A stretch of 64,000 nucleotides of DNA from Euryodendron excelsum (GCA_033060915.1 CM065389.1:9104501-9168500), one strand, 5' to 3'. Shown: positions 44,638 through 58,245, numbered from the stretch's first letter. A program made the numbers and translations. Notes: a model not told the origin generated them from the sequence alone.

Positions 44638-45931
44638 ATGGCATTAGAAACTGTGGTGTTCTCACAAGACCCATTTGGCTACGTTTGCAAGGAGTTCTAC
44701 AGCTTGGGTGGTGGAGCTGCTGGTTGGGGCTACGATGACTTTAGTCTACAAGAAGAAGATAAAACTCTTACTGGGATTTTGGATAAGAATATGGACCATG
44801 GCCTCAATAGCAATTGGGACTCTTCATCTTTTTCAGTGATGCAAAATGTGAATAAGGAAAGTTGGGATCCCAATTCTTCGCCGGAGGCTTGCACAGGTGA
44901 CCACATGCTTGCTGAAGGGTCCCCTCCGATGGAAGCTCCGGCGACAACGCACGGTCGGCGCAAGAGGCGACGCACCAAAAGCTGCAAGAACAAGGAAGAA
45001 TTGGAGAACCAAAGGATGACTCACATTGCAGTTGAGCGCAACCGGCGGAAACAGATGAATGAATACCTCGCCGCTATTCGTTCCTTGATGCCGGCTTCTT
45101 ATGTTCAAAGGGTTAGAATTACACACTTCCATCTCTAATCTCTTCTTAAACAATGGTTACCCTCTTCTTCGCAGACCTTTAATTTAATAATTGAACAGTC
45201 ATTCTTTTTAGGAATCAAAGTCGACAATTATTAGTCACGTCAATGTCTTATAATGATGTCTTTTCTTTTCTTTTCTTTTCTTTTTATTCCTCTTGTTTTT
45301 TTTGACAATCCCAATTGGTGAATTATTTTTTTAGGGTGACCAAGCTTCAATTATTGGAGGCGCCATCAATTTCGTGAAGGAGCTTGAGCAGCTCCTTCAG
45401 ACACTAGAGGGTCACAAGAGAACTACCCAACAACCCAACAATGGCTTCTCTCCGCTTTTTGCAGACTTCTTCACGTTCCCCCAGTATTCAACACATCCAA
45501 CTCACCGGAAAAGTTCTCCGGCGACGGCCAACGAGCCGGAGAGCCGGTCGGCCTTAGCTGACATAGAGGTGACCATGGTGGAGAGCCATGCCAACCTGAA
45601 GATACTTTCAAAGAGACGACCTAGACAGCTTTTGAAGATGGTGGCTGGCCTTCAGTGTCTCCGGCTCACTATTCTCCACCTTAATGTCACAACAGTTGAT
45701 CAAATGGTTCTCTATTCGCTCAGCCTTAAGGTTAGTGAATACCATATATACACAATAGTTATTTCTCCATTCTTTCTTCTCTTCTCCTTGTACTTATATA
45801 TAATCTCTTGTGTATATACGTGTGAAATCATGCAGATTGAAGATGGGTGTCAGCTAACTACAGTCGATGAAATTGCCGATGCCGTTTATCATTTGCTTGG
45901 CAGAATTGAAGAAGAAGCTGCTATGAGCTGA
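44638..45931 (+). CDS. bHLH transcription factor, group Ia (bHLH94/bHLH96-like), three exons
   Basis: A nuclear DNA-binding regulator of 321 aa. Exons are 44638-45111, 45335-45730 and 45836-45931, all with phase-0 GT..AG introns. A basic cluster GRRKRRRTK (106-114) is a likely nuclear signal. The bHLH domain (about 127-182) has the basic-region H129, E133 and R137 (HIAVERNRR) of E-box/G-box binders. The first intron falls in the loop, right after SYVQR, followed by [20 protein letters not shown]. The C-terminus (about 228-318) fits the ACT-like dimerisation fold of this group. Group Ia also includes SPCH, MUTE and FAMA, but the N-terminus ([15 protein letters not shown]) points to the bHLH94/96 branch. 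The leader is GA-rich (about 44553-44612). The start is the first ATG after an A-run. Confidence 0.94.
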
Positions 45932-47983
45932 AACCTTAATTTTATGGCAATGAGTTTTTTTTTTTCTTTCTTTTTCTGTTAGAATAAATTTCATTGTTCT
46001 TTAGCTTTCTTTTCTTTCTTTTTTTTTTTTGGCTTCTGGATATATTGTGTACAACATTTAACTTTTTTTATGCCACTTCCAAGTTGATCATAAAGCTATT
46101 ATGAACTCTCATGTGCCGGTAATCTTCTTTTTATCAGACAAATCAAACACCTTTTTAGCAATTTACTTTTTTTGCAGCCCTAAATCATTGGCTTTAATAG
46201 TTGTACATGCAACATTGAATTTAAGAAGCCAAAAATAATAATCATAATAAATAGGTGAAAGCGTAAAAATAAAATATTTCAGGTTTGCAGATGAATCACA
46301 TAAGAGATGCAATGAACATAGATCCTTTAACATACATCCCACTCCCACCCAAAAATCTTATTAATTCACCTGCAATAGTCGATTCTAAGCTCCTGAAAGT
46401 ATGTTAATGGCATAATTGCTGAAAGCATTGCAGAATTTCTTCTTGTTTAAGCATTTAATCAACCGACTCGACTTCTTTGACCAAACCTTTTCATTTTTCA
46501 TCTTTTTTTTTTGGTTAAATATTTTATGTTCCACAGCTGATCTAGAAAAGACAAGTCCTATCTCTGACATTTTTCAAACATTAATTTCAAATAAGAGGCA
46601 TAAGGAATTTCCCTTCTAGCTAGGGTAGTGAACTAATATTGGCCTTATATGTGTATGGTTCAAAATCGATTCATGGGTGGGAAGATGATAGAGGGTAGTA
46701 CTTGAACGACATTGGTTTGGCTATAAGACGACAAGTCATTAAGAAAAGAAATGTGAATTTGTCACATTTCTAGTTACAGCTAGCATGTTCTGTCGGTACT
46801 AATACATTCATTGCACAAGACAAACTAAGCCCGTATTACAATTGAAAACCTACATGGGTATTAGTTTTCATGATCACGTGAGAGTCGGCAGCACTATTTA
46901 CAGCAGAGCCTATTCTTTGTACGTAATTCCACTCTCAAATCTAATGTATGTATCCATGTGATCTGGTTTTCATTAAAAGATGGATAAAATTTTCTGCCAA
47001 TGCTACAAGCGGGTCTTTGCAAATGCAATTTGAGAACAATGAAATGGGAAAATATGATCTTATTTACTCCGAGAGAAAGGGAAAAAAAAAAAAAAAAAGA
47101 GAAGTGAAATTTAAGAAGAATGCACAAACACTTCGATGCAAATTGCTTTCTTCAAGAAAATATTTATGGTTTCCAACAATTCTGCCATCTTTGCCGATTT
47201 CCTTAGACAGTAATCAGTCAATTTTATGAGGTTTTCTTTTCTTAGGATGTGCTTTTGGTAGTAAAAATCCAAATAATTCGCTTTTTATTTCGTCCAATGT
47301 AGTTATCACGATCCCAAGTCAAACGCCATTTACATTTTTTTTTTTTTTTGTGGCTGTATTGAGACTTCGACAATAATCCAAAACCATCATATTGTCTAAG
47401 ATTTATGAGTTGTTGATTCATTCTCTCTCATTGTCTTGTTTGTAATTGCACTTTGTAGAAAATGAGCATTGATTGACATTGTGAAACTCAACGTGCTCGC
47501 TTTTGATCGCTCTGCTGAATAATCGGACCAGGAAGGGGGATTCACCAACCACATTTATATTACCATAAACCCAATTTTCGTTTTGAACAAATTAACAAAA
47601 AAAATTTCGACCACCATCCCTTAGGAATGATCGAAGCGTCAATTGTTTAATTCAATCTCTACTTACTCTAACGTATACTCATATTGAGATGCAAACCACA
47701 AAAAAAACATCCGACAAAATTGTGGGCATATGACTTTAATCTATCTAATTTCATGTGAGTTTCTAGATAATGCAAATGTTATAAAAATCACCATAGCCTC
47801 ATTGGGTTAGGTTCGTCATTATTTCCTTGGTTCTAGCCTTCCAGGTGGAATGTACTGTACACAACGATGATGATTCTTGTCGGCCCCGCTAGAGAGGTGA
47901 TCATCGTGTTTTGCACATCATAAGATTCTTAGCATGATTATTATTAGTATGCGAGTATTAACGCGTGTACGGTAATATTGTCC
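45932..47983. other. 3' flank of the bHLH gene and intergenic DNA
   Basis: A poly(A) signal AATAAA occurs at 45983-45988, about 50 bp after the stop, followed by T-rich sequence. Further on no gene was recognised; frames at 46163-47229 are short, AT-rich and without domains. Confidence 0.5.
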
Positions 47984-48359
47984 TTAGGCTCTGTTTAGTT
48001 ACGATTTTAATTTTTGTTTTATGTTTTTATTTTTTAGATTCGATAGAACCGCGTTTGGCAAATTAATTTCGAAAACAATTTTGTTAAAACCACCTTTAGT
48101 AAGTTGGTTTCGAAACTTTGTTTTAAAAAAAAAATTCAGAAAACACCCCAGTTTTAAAAACTATTAAAAAGATATTTTCTGAGTTTTCAAAACTATTTTT
48201 ATACGAAAATAAAAACGATATGAAAACGATGGTGTTTTTTATGGTTTCATTCTTTTATTTCCGAGAACAAGAAAAACGAAATTTTAAAATTTTTTTTGTT
48301 TTAAAAACATGATAACGGAACTGAAACTAAAACCGAAATCAATACCAAACAAAGCCTAA
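47984..48359. mobile_element. hAT-like MITE with long inverted arms
   Basis: The left end TTAGGCTCTGTTTAGTTACG and the inverted right end TTAGGCTTTGTTTGGTATTG are alike. The arms run inward with complementary blocks such as TTTTAAAAACTATTAAAAAG and TTTTCAAAACTATTTTTATA. It is about 376 bp and non-coding. The flanking 8-mers do not match. Confidence 0.65.
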
Positions 48360-49325
48360 AAGTTTCATTTAACTACAGCGTAATGATTCATTAAATTTTT
48401 ATTGTCACTATAGTGTGGGAACTCACAATCCATTCTCCTTGGTGTTTATTAATGGATTCTAAAAAGCTTTCCAATGTCCAAAAAGATTAGAGGATTCTAT
48501 TGTTTCTTGCCTTTTCATTCTAACAAATATCCCCAACTCTACAAACCCCATTCATGGGCCGAGTTGGGGCAGTGTAAAAACTTCACCAAAATTGAGAAGA
48601 TGGCATCTCATGGCTAAAGCTAGAATATCCGAGAGAGAGAGAGAGAGAGAACTCCTGGGCTGAGTGGGGCAGTGTAGATATAGACTATGGTATTTATATA
48701 CATATAACAATGATAGGTTGATTGAACAAGGTGATGTGGAACTAAAAGGGGCAGGAGCCAAGAGATTCTCTCTTTCTCGTGCTTTCCACCCAACAAAGAT
48801 AAATCAGAAAGTGCATGTTTCGGGTAGCATCCACGAAGTTTCATGGAGCAAAATCATTCTGATTTAGAAAACAATAATAGCCCCATGAATGGGTGCATTG
48901 TTCCCCAAAAAAATCATGATTTCTTTGGTAAAGTTTATTGTGCTTTCTACGAGGTTGAAAGAGAAATGAATGACTAGTACTACTGCCCGTGAAATGACTA
49001 AAGTGTTTTGCACGAAGCGCAAAACACAAAAGGCACTTCGGCTTTTGGGTGGTTCAGACTTCAGAGGTCTCTGCCCATTGATGAGTCGATGACCCTTGCA
49101 ATTCTGCTTTTTTGGACACTCCTTTTATCGGCTTATTAATCCAATCTAATCCTTAGTTAATTTATGAAAGATCTTGCCTTATGACACATTTTACATTTAT
49201 TTGGTCTGATTGTATAAAATATAAAAAATTCAAAAAATATAATTTTTAATATTTAAAATATAGTTTTTAATGAATTGCACAATCAGGTAAAATAACTTTA
49301 AAATGTGCTTATACTAGTATTTGCC
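48360..49325. other. Intergenic, no gene recognised
   Basis: Only short frames without domains. A (GA)n tract is at about 48632-48651. Near-identical words (GGGC-AGT-GGGGCAGTGTA) recur at about 48556-48575 and 48658-48677. Confidence 0.4.
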
Positions 49326-49664
49326 TTTGTGAAATAATTACACTTTTTTGTTCGTGTTTTTAATGGATTTATGATTTAAAAGTAAACACGTAATTTTTAA
49401 TTTAAATTTAATTATAAATGTATGAAAATTGTTATAAATAACTGTGTTTTGTTATTTCATCTCACAAAAATTGACTTTCAAAAAAGACGATTTTAAATTT
49501 TTATGTCAAAATAATGGCACACTTACATAGGGGCATATTCTTTATTTTACATAATCTATTATGGCTCCTTCTATTTTGCACTTAAGTCCAATTCAGAAGG
49601 AGTTATATGTTCATTTTTGAGCAACAAGGGTTTATCTGATTTGATAATGTATAATTTCTCTTAA
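49326..49664. mobile_element. Diverged copy of palindromic MITE family P400
   Basis: It shares the family blocks AAAAGTAAACACGTAATTTT, GTTATTTCATCTCACAAAAA, ATTGACTTTCAAAAAAGACG and CCTTCTATTTTGCACTTAAG in order. The ends are degraded. Confidence 0.5.
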
Positions 49665-50757
49665 TTTATTTAAACAGTATACAATTTTTTAATATTTTTT
49701 GTTTCACTAAAAAATTAAAAATATTATCTAAAAGCTCATAAAAAGCTAATACATCAAATTTTGATTGAAAAAACAGTTAGTAAAAGCGAAGGAAAAAACT
49801 AGTTAAATAGGTTAGTAAATAAACTAATCCAAAACAGCACCGATGCATGAGCAATATTGCTATAAAAGACTGGTTTTTTCGTCTTTTCAGAAGGACGTGT
49901 TATTATTTACTACTTACATGGTGAGATACTATATATGCTCTTAATATTTAATAATATTTTCTAGACAAAGAATTGATTAGGAACATTCAAGTAGATAGGA
50001 ACGGAAAACGTGATACCGAGAAGAATCGCATAGAGCATTTTTTTTTTTTATTTATCCATATATGAATTATAGTTACAATTGTTTTGTATAGAACATATGG
50101 AATCTAACTTTTATCTACAATTAGATATCTTATGTTTTTATTTTTATGTGTCCCAAAAAGTACAACAAAAAAAAAAGATAAAAGTTGTTGAGGGCACCAA
50201 TAGCATCCTTGCTCTCTTTCTCACAAAGTGGTATGATCCTTCTGCTAGGTGAGGGACCTACCTTTGTGAGAGAAAAAATAAAAACACTTACTATTGTTTT
50301 TTTTTTTTTTTTGACTAATCGAATGTCCCGGTTAGTTTGTGCGTATCTCAACTAATGTCATGACCTGTGCAGTCTTCCTTTCTCATGCAAATAGGGCAAT
50401 TATCAGGGCCAAAAACCCTTAGAGTGACCCTTATTGTTGATAGTACGTAAGAAGTTTTGAATTTGAAACTTTAAAGAGAGCAGACCCCAATCCACATGGT
50501 GTTCTAAGATAACTGAATAATTTATCCCAAAATTCATGTGGACCATGCAAGTATTAAACCAGAGGCCTTCTAAGTAAGATATATAATATTTAGTTATTTC
50601 CAACAATTCAAATCCCCTTAATTTGTTTTTTTTTTTTTTTTTTTGGTGCATTCTTCTTTACTTTTATGACAATTTTAGAAGAGTAGTACTAAAAAGAAGG
50701 GGTGGTGTTGGATTTAGAGAGGCACGAAATTTCCTCTCACATGGGTAACTCTCTCGA

Positions 50758-50811
<54 letters not shown>

Positions 50812-52384
50812 TGTAGTGCCTCTTCTTCTTTCGATCTAGTCTGGTACAAGATAGCAGTGTTTGCATTATTGAAAGCGGTCCATAAATCCAATTAACAAAA
50901 GAGGTTACATATAGAGCACAAATTTTCATGCCATTTAGAATTAAAAGTTCATTGTCAGCTTGAGTTTTAGTCAAATAACAAGCTAGAGTTGCTTGTATGA
51001 ATAAGCTATATAAAAAAAGAGGTTCAATGATAGTGACAATTTCCAATTACAACCGAGAAGAAGCCATGGGAGTCATCAACCTAACTAGATTGAAAGCAAC
51101 AAGATCAATTGCTCACCAACTTTAGAGATTCGCTCCTAACAACATGATCTGTAACATATTGACAACTTCACTGATTTAAAAAAAGAAAATGATTCAAATA
51201 AGGGGCTAGGTTTCTGATTAATTTGTGGATGATTTTTAGTTCATATGATTTAGAATTGTTTATGCCATAAGCATCCCTTCTGTCTTTTCAGAGTATGACA
51301 TTTTGTTTATAGTTGACTCTATTTTTATGGAAAAATTTTGGATGGGAAAAAATTCCCTCTAAATCAAGAATATGATTGAACTAGAGGGACATTTTTGTCT
51401 ATTCATATTTTTTTCAGAGTTGTCTTGGCAATAGAGTTATCCTATAGTTTATATGAATTAACTTATTTTCCCAGAATATGATCATCAAAATTCGGCTCTG
51501 TTTGAATCAAGGCAGCGTACAATATGTATATATATATAATTTTTCTAGTATTTTAAAATGTTATACATAAACCAGTTTCTTGATCTATTTTAACCTCAAG
51601 CTTTGGTTTTGGCCTTAAATCTTTGAATATGATCAGAACTGGCAAACTACTGAAAAGGTTTTCTGTAATCATGTGAATATTGGCAGCTCCCAAATGTCAT
51701 CCTGATCTTGCAATAAGGCCAAAAAAAAAAAAAATTCGACTATTGTTTGTGTAGCTATGACGGTGACAATTCTAGGTTTGAATTATTTGTACATGGAAAA
51801 CATCGCTGTAAGTCTAGCTTTAGCTACACTACCACTACAGAATTTCAAGGCTTTTATTCTTGTCATTTTCTTTATATATATATATATATATATGCACACA
51901 TATGCAATACATTCAAGAACATCCAAATTCGTTTAACTCAAACCAATTCACCATGCCAACCCATGGAAAGGCTTCTTCTTCTTAGACCTCTGGTGCCACC
52001 ACTAGAAAGTATACCAATAAAAAATCTTGGTGTGAGCCGTGAAGTGAATGCCAACTTAGGGCCAATTGGACTGAATTTTCTATCGTTTTTTTACTTTCAG
52101 GGCTCATTGGGCTTAATTTTCTATTGTTTTTTTTTTTTACTTTTTCGGGCTGTCATTTAGAATTTGGAAATCTAGTTTGGGTCAGGAGTCAATAGGGCCC
52201 AAAGATCAGTTGGGGGTTACAATGTAAACGGACCCATTTCCTTTGTTCAGATGGGTTTTGCTCATGGTAAGAGTGGACAAGCTCAGTGATCTGGCCCATT
52301 GAAATTGCCTGACCAATCTTTTCTGGGTAACGAGCCCAGAAAAAGATATTACCAGTACTGAAACCACCCCACCAAAAATAAAAA
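49665..52384. other. Intergenic, AT-rich, with microsatellites
   Basis: No gene was recognised. A compound (TC)n(TA)n microsatellite spans about 50765-50812 and (TA)n lies near 51873-51892. Poly(T) runs lie at 50299-50313 and 50625-50644. The 137-codon plus-strand frame at 51747-52160 includes the microsatellite and low-complexity sequence and is not supported. Confidence 0.45.
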
Positions 52385-52568
52385 AGTAATGCTATAAAAT
52401 AAAAAAATTCATATAAAAGTTTTATACAAAATAATGTGTCTTAATAAGAGCTTTTCACTCCAAAACAAACACACACCATAATAAGTTTTAATTACAAAAC
52501 TGTCACTGCCACATCACTTTATATGCAAATTTTGTATGAATCTTTTACAAGAATAATATTTTCTTAAA
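52385..52568 (+). mobile_element. M180 MITE copy
   Basis: It begins AAGTAATGCTATAAAATAAA and contains ATTCATATAAAAGTTTTATA, GAGCTTTTCACTCCAAAACA, CATAATAAGTTTTAATTACA, TGTCACTGCCACATCACTTT and an AATATTTTCTT end. It is close to full length. Confidence 0.75.
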
Positions 52569-54912
52569 AAAAAAATACAAAAACACCATAACCGAAACCA
52601 CCCCCACAAAAAAATAAAGGACAAGAATTTCCTCCAACTCAGGTTGGAGGCATCCCTTCTACTCTGTGTACGTAATAGCATACCAAGCTGTTACGTATTA
52701 AAATTGTGTTATTAATTTATTTATATTCTCTTTAAATTTTAAGCACCAATTACGGGATTACTATATCTATAAAAAGATGTTAAAATACTTTAAAGATATT
52801 CAAATAAAAATAATTATATAAATACATGATCAAATGGTATATTGTCATATACACATGGTAGGAGAAATAGGTTGGAGGAATTCCTTATTCAAAAACAAAA
52901 TACAAAAGTGAAAAAACCTTAAAAGATTAATAAAGAGCCAGCAACAAAAAGTAACAATGCTAGGGTGAATTTGCATAGACAGATGAAAAAGTGAAGCCAT
53001 TTGTTACTTACGTAGACATCAATAAGGGAGCCCAACAATCGTTAACTCTTGTTTTTTCGATACATTAGGGGACTTGGAGAAGGGGAGGGTAAGTCGATCC
53101 ATCACCAATATGAATGAAATCACTATTACCACTGAATTAACCGTGCTCTTCAATCCACTGGATAATAATCGTAACTTCACGTTAAAGATCAAGGATATGA
53201 TGAAGCACTAAAGTGAATGATTGATAAAGTGGCAACTAAGGAGAATTGGTCAGACAAGTTATCCAAATCCACTTGTATGGGGAATTTGGTGAATTCGGTG
53301 GTTGAGGTAGTTGTAAGTATACAAATATAGTCTTCATACATACCATTTCAAATCCTAAATGGCTACGGAAACTTTCCTCTGTTTCAGTACATGTAAATGG
53401 GATGCCTTCTGGTTCTTTGGTTGGTAAGATAAATATTTTCTTTTCTCCTCCAATTAGAGAGCTGTAAGAATTTGTATTAAGCGAAGTATTTGATCAGTTT
53501 TCAGTGAAGTATTCAGTACTTCAACATATGATGAAGATTAATGCAGTTTCTGTTGGAAATCGTTTTCTTGAGTGTGGGCAAAATCATATACCAAAAATAT
53601 ATGTACATATATATATATATAACGGCATGTATATACATACAACTAGCCCATGTCAAATCACATCATAAGATCATAGTATGAACACTATCGATGATCGATC
53701 ACTACCAATAATCAAAAATAGAAAAAACCAGAAAGAAGGAAAGAAAGCAAAGTACTGACTTTTGGCCGTAGGTGGAGATTTTTTATATTAGAATGAGAAA
53801 TTAACCACTTCCTATTATATGGGGTGAACCCATTATACGATTAAATAGATACTTTCTTGGGCAAATTTTTTTGGGCCCAACTAGGGACTATAAGATTCAC
53901 TTTCACTCAAAGCTGAGAAAGAAACTTTGGAAAAAATTTTGGATCCTAATGAAGGCTACAAAGATTTATTTATTGTAAATCTCTTAATCCATGACTTGTT
54001 TAATGTAAATCATTTAATCCTAATATGAATGACTTGTTTTTTATCCAAACAGAGAAAAAATGGTACGCCCTAACCGTATAATCTATAAATAAAAAAAAAA
54101 GAAAAAAAACTTCGGAAGGAGGGCATATCGTGAACGTTGGCCAGATTGGCACAAACCATCAGGCGAGTCTTCAGTAACTTAACCAGACAGTGAGTTTAGA
54201 AAAATGTCATTAGAATGAGATTGTTTGCTCATGCCGCAAACCAAATCAAGATGAAGGATCCTAAAGCAAGAACTTTTTAGAGTTGAAACAATATACATAT
54301 GTATATATATGTGTATGCATATTTTTATGGCGAGCAACTTTAAGCAGTGTAAATCCCACATAAATGCAACCATCCGTAAACGGCAGGTACCAGTTAAGCC
54401 TGGGAGTTCATGACGTCTTGTCGAATTCATGACGTCCGAATTTACAGTTCTATCTCAAAGTTTTCACATCGCATTGCTATCTTTGAATGAAACAGCAAAA
54501 GAAATTCTTATAATAAGTGAGAACGGTAACACTGTCCAAACCAATTGATTTACTTTGAAGTAAACAAAGCAATGACAACTCGACAAAGCCAGTTCAGGCT
54601 CGGAAAATTTAATAGCTATTGCTTTGAACTTTTTGCTACAATCTGCAATTTTCAAACTTTGCTCTGCAGATACTTATTAATAGTTCTCCTCCAGAACTTG
54701 AAGTTAAACCCAATAAACTGAAAACTTATAATCCCAAACCAAAGTCCTCCTTGGAGTTCATCCCATTTTCCTCTGTACACAGTTCAGCGTCTTGTCGCTT
54801 CTATTGTGTACTTGTTTGCAGATCAATGGATCAGAAACTCCCATTATTGAGAGTGCTTGAGGCAACTCTAGATTTCCGGTATCTATATTTAGCCCGGAGC
54901 TATTTATCTCTT
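52569..54912. other. Intergenic and 3' flank of the second ATL gene
   Basis: Nothing coding was recognised between about 52570 and 54640. The stretch 54640-54912 adjoins the stop codon of the minus-strand ATL gene and probably holds its 3' UTR. Confidence 0.4.
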
Positions 54913-56070
54913 TCACAGGGGAAGAATTGAACTTGGGTTCCGATTATATCTTGATAAAAATAACCTGCCACCACATGAAAATGATCTCTTCATTGAAACA
55001 GGGTTTTTGTGCAGAGATTGTGCAATTGAAGGACCACCAATAACTCTGTTCATCCTTGAATTTGACCGATCTTGAATTTGAACAATACCCAAATTGGATT
55101 CTTGTTCATCTTCTCCGTGGTGAACTGAATTTCCTTCTGATTCAGCCATACAAAAGTTGGCCACTGTGAGTCTGATAGTTGCAGCAGAAGAAGAATCCAT
55201 GGAAACAGACCTCCTCACTGGTTGTATCTCTTCCATAATCGTATTCTTATCTTCCAAATTCAAATCGTCCTTCGAATCATCAAATTCCTTTCTTTCTTCA
55301 TCAACGTGTTGTAATTCAGCTTCAGCCTCTGTTTCACCCCTGTTTTCACAAACCTCGCCATCACTCCCTGAAATCTCTATCTGGATCTCTTCTTCTCGAG
55401 CCAAATTAAGAGAATTCTGGTCATTTGAAGCAGGAGTACCTCCAATGTTTGATAAAATTGCGGCACGACAGAGCGGACAATTGGTGTGTGATCTCAACCA
55501 AGTGTCAATACAAGGAATATGAAATGCATGATTGCATTTGGGTAGTAGCCGAAGAGTCTCATCTTCCTGAAACTCGCTCAAACAAACCGCACAATGGCTC
55601 CCTTCGATCAAAGGATCACCTTTCTTGTACTTGAAGACTGTGATTAAGTTGATGATAGAGGGTTGGAGACCAATTGTGTTGATGTACCAGATGGGATGGT
55701 CAATTGCCGGCCCCAGATTTTCGTCTACAAATTCTTCATCTCGGCCGTCTGATTGTGCCGGCGGTGGCCTGAAACGGTTTCGAGCATAACAATACTTCAC
55801 GATGATCATGTAATAGCTGACGAGAAGGAAGAAGCTGGCGAGCAAAGCAACTATGATGATCACATACGGCGAGATTTGTTCGCCCGGGTTGGTTGAAAGT
55901 GGTGGCGGTGGAGGTGGCGGCGGTGGTGCCATGAAATAGACGTCCGCATATTGGTAGCAAGAATCTGGACAGGATGGGTCACAGAAATCTGGACAGTATG
56001 TTTGGTTAGTTGCAGTTAAAGTTGGGTTTGGAAAGAGTTTTCTGTGCTTCATGGCCATTGAAGAGACCAT
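54913..56070 (-). CDS. RING-H2 E3 ubiquitin ligase of the ATL family (ATL51/52/54-like)
   Basis: A 385-aa single-exon, membrane-anchored ubiquitin ligase of a different ATL branch from the 30.7-kb gene. The N-terminus has a cysteine-rich segment [13 protein letters not shown] (26-38) typical of ATL51/52/54 relatives, then a proline run (49-57) and a transmembrane helix (about 68-93). The GLD motif reads GLQ (134-136). The RING-H2 ligands C160, C163, C179, H181, H184, C187, C198 and C201 are all present, with W191 for E2 contact. The acidic, Ser-rich C-terminus ends RNPSSILPL. In-frame Met codons at positions 5 and 7 offer alternative starts; the first (56068-56070) is used here. A (CT)n-rich leader lies just upstream. 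Confidence 0.94.
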   Translation of the reverse strand: MVSSMAMKHRKLFPNPTLTATNQTYCPDFCDPSCPDSCYQYADVYFMAPPPPPPPPPLSTNPGEQISPYVIIIVALLASFFLLVSYYMIIVKYCYARNRFRPPPAQSDGRDEEFVDENLGPAIDHPIWYINTIGLQPSIINLITVFKYKKGDPLIEGSHCAVCLSEFQEDETLRLLPKCNHAFHIPCIDTWLRSHTNCPLCRAAILSNIGGTPASNDQNSLNLAREEEIQIEISGSDGEVCENRGETEAEAELQHVDEERKEFDDSKDDLNLEDKNTIMEEIQPVRRSVSMDSSSAATIRLTVANFCMAESEGNSVHHGEDEQESNLGIVQIQDRSNSRMNRVIGGPSIAQSLHKNPVSMKRSFSCGGRLFLSRYNRNPSSILPL

Positions 56071-56499
56071 AGAGAGAGAGCGAGAGGAGAGGGTTCGTAA
56101 ACTTTCTGTTGGAGAGAGAACAGAAAACTAAGGAAACAATTATTGAAAACTTTTTTCTGTTTTCTAAAGAAACATTTCTCTTTCAATGTTTTGGTGGACG
56201 ACTTTGATGCGTTTGTATGTCTATTGTATATCTTGGCAAGAAGGTGTTTTGTCACAGTCGTATACCTTATTATTTAGATTTAGTTTTGGCATGATGTCTC
56301 CATATATATGCTTTATGGATCATGTTATATATGACATTTTTTAATGGTCAAAATTACATTTAATTATTTTAACGGATAAATTAAAATAAATCAGTAAACT
56401 TTTAAAAAATATTTTTGACAAATAAAAGAGATACGAAGTTTTCAAAATATTCTCTTTATATATTAGAATAGATATATATATACACACATATAATAGAAA
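56071..56499. other. Upstream region of the second ATL gene
   Basis: A GA/CT-rich leader lies next to the start codon (56072-56095), then AT-rich sequence with (TA)n near 56473-56490. The promoter probably lies here, but no certain TATA box was assigned. Confidence 0.4.
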
Positions 56500-56877
56500 T
56501 AATTTACTTTATCCCATTATAATTTGAGCGAAAATCGATTAACTCTTGTGGTTCAAAAATGAACACATAACCTCCTTATACCTTGACTTATCTACAAAGT
56601 AAATAGAATCATGACAAATTTGATAAAATAACAAAAATATTCATATAAAGAATAACTCTTTATTTTAACACAAAAGAGCACAATCGTATTTTTTATATTT
56701 TATTTTAGAGAAATAAAATTTAAAAAAATCTTTAATGACAGAGTCATCATTAACTCTAACGATTTTTATTTATTTTATAATTAAATTAAAATTATAAAAA
56801 AATTATATTTTTACTTTTAAACTATTAAAAATTATTTAATCTTTACTCGAATAACAAAACGATAAAATGTAATTACC
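56500..56877. mobile_element. Diverged copy of palindromic MITE family P400
   Basis: It contains TTACTTTATCCCATTATAAT, AAAATGAACACATAACCTCC, TGATAAAATAACAAAAATAT and the right end GATAAAATGTAATTACC, in family order. It is the fourth copy in the window. Confidence 0.6.
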
Positions 56878-57469
56878 GTTGTTACTTCTATGACCTTACG
56901 GTCCTTACCCACGAGTAGTTCAAGGGCCAATGCTCACAAAGTCAAATGCATCTTAATAGAGTTGTATTCCAAGGCCAGTCTATGAAAGATTGATTTCATG
57001 TTGGTGCTCACGATCTTCTGGTAATCATTTTTCAAATCTCCAAAGTCGGTGATTATTTTAATTTGTAATATATTTGGTATTAAGTCCAATCATATCTTTA
57101 TTATATTACAATTTTCGTTTGTTTGTTGCATTAATAATAGTTTGTGTGATTCACAAGTTTTAAAATTAAGTCACACTCAGTGTGGTCGATATCTATAAGT
57201 GAAATGGACTTTTTATCTGCCAAGTAATTGATCCTACATCTACCCTTGTAAGGCCCTCAGCACAAAACCCATTTCAATTTTTATGTTTTCTTTCATTTTT
57301 TCTTATTTTTCTGGGCAAAAGGAAGCAAAGAGGGTGTTAAAGTAAAAAGAAAAAAAAGTAATACTTTACAAATAAAATTTCTGTGAAGAATAACATTATT
57401 GTTTATGGTCCTTTTATTTCATACTAAATACTAGAATTTAAGCTCATAACTTCACAAAAGATAATAATT
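56878..57469. other. Intergenic, no gene recognised
   Basis: AT-rich spacer between two MITEs. Nothing supported. Confidence 0.45.
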
Positions 57470-57625
57470 TACAATAAAAAAATTCATGCACAATTTTTGC
57501 ATAAAATGATGTAATGTAACGAGAGCCCTTCATTTTAAAATAAAACATCCGTCATGATAAGCCATTTCCACATTGTTATGATGAAATTTTCATACAAATT
57601 TTTTATAAAAAAATCGCATTTTTCT
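57470..57625 (+). mobile_element. M180 MITE copy
   Basis: It contains ATTCATGCACAATTTTTGCA, GAGAGCCCTTCATTTTAAAA, CATCCGTCATGATAAGCC, TGAAATTTTCATACAAATTT and an end AATCGCATTTTTC, in family order. A second small fragment of the family may follow at 57650-57685. Confidence 0.65.
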
Positions 57626-57858
57626 TTTTTAAAAAATACTATTGCCACATAATTTCGATGGAGTTTTTTTTATATGTAAATTCGGTGAGAATTGAATTTT
57701 CATCAAGAAAGAAAGAAACTACAACCATTGGTGTTTTTAGGGGTGTCCACGACATAGAGTAAATCGCCAAAGAAATAAAATTTTGGATTTGAAGCATATA
57801 ATATCAAGATTGAACCAATGCCCTAAAATCTAGTGGGGTGATAAAATGGTTCTTTTAT

Positions 57859-57978
57859 GTTATGTTTGGATAAAAAATTTGGTGTGAAAAAGAAAATGTG
57901 AAGAAAAAGAAAATAAAAATTTTCTTTTTCTTTTTCTTTATTTTTTTTCTTGATAATTTCAAGCTTCAAACACAACAT
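57859..57978. mobile_element. Small MITE (about 120 bp)
   Basis: The ends TGTTATGTTTGGA and, inverted, TGTTGTGTTTGAA match at 11 of 13 positions, and the centre (GAAAAAGAAAATAAAAA..TTTTTCTTTTTC) is self-complementary. Superfamily uncertain. Confidence 0.5.
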
Positions 57979-58245
57979 TAAAGAAAACTATATTAAAGAA
58001 GCTAATCAGATGATCATGTGATACTGTAGCATCAGACTCCATTATTATATTCTCTCTTCTTCTTTGAACATGAGGACAAGCTTAATTTACTAAACAAGCT
58101 GGTTAAGTCTTTCACAATGAAGTTGGGGTTTAGGACTATACTTGGCCCAATGTTCCATGAATTTATGACATTGATCTTAAATATGTTGAGACGGTGATAA
58201 ATCAATGGCTACGATCGAACTCATGATTTTGGAAAGCTTCAAAGA

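Noticed and set aside
51747..52160. 137-codon plus-strand open frame
   Set aside because: It includes a (TA)n microsatellite translated as Tyr-Ile repeats and T-rich low-complexity sequence.
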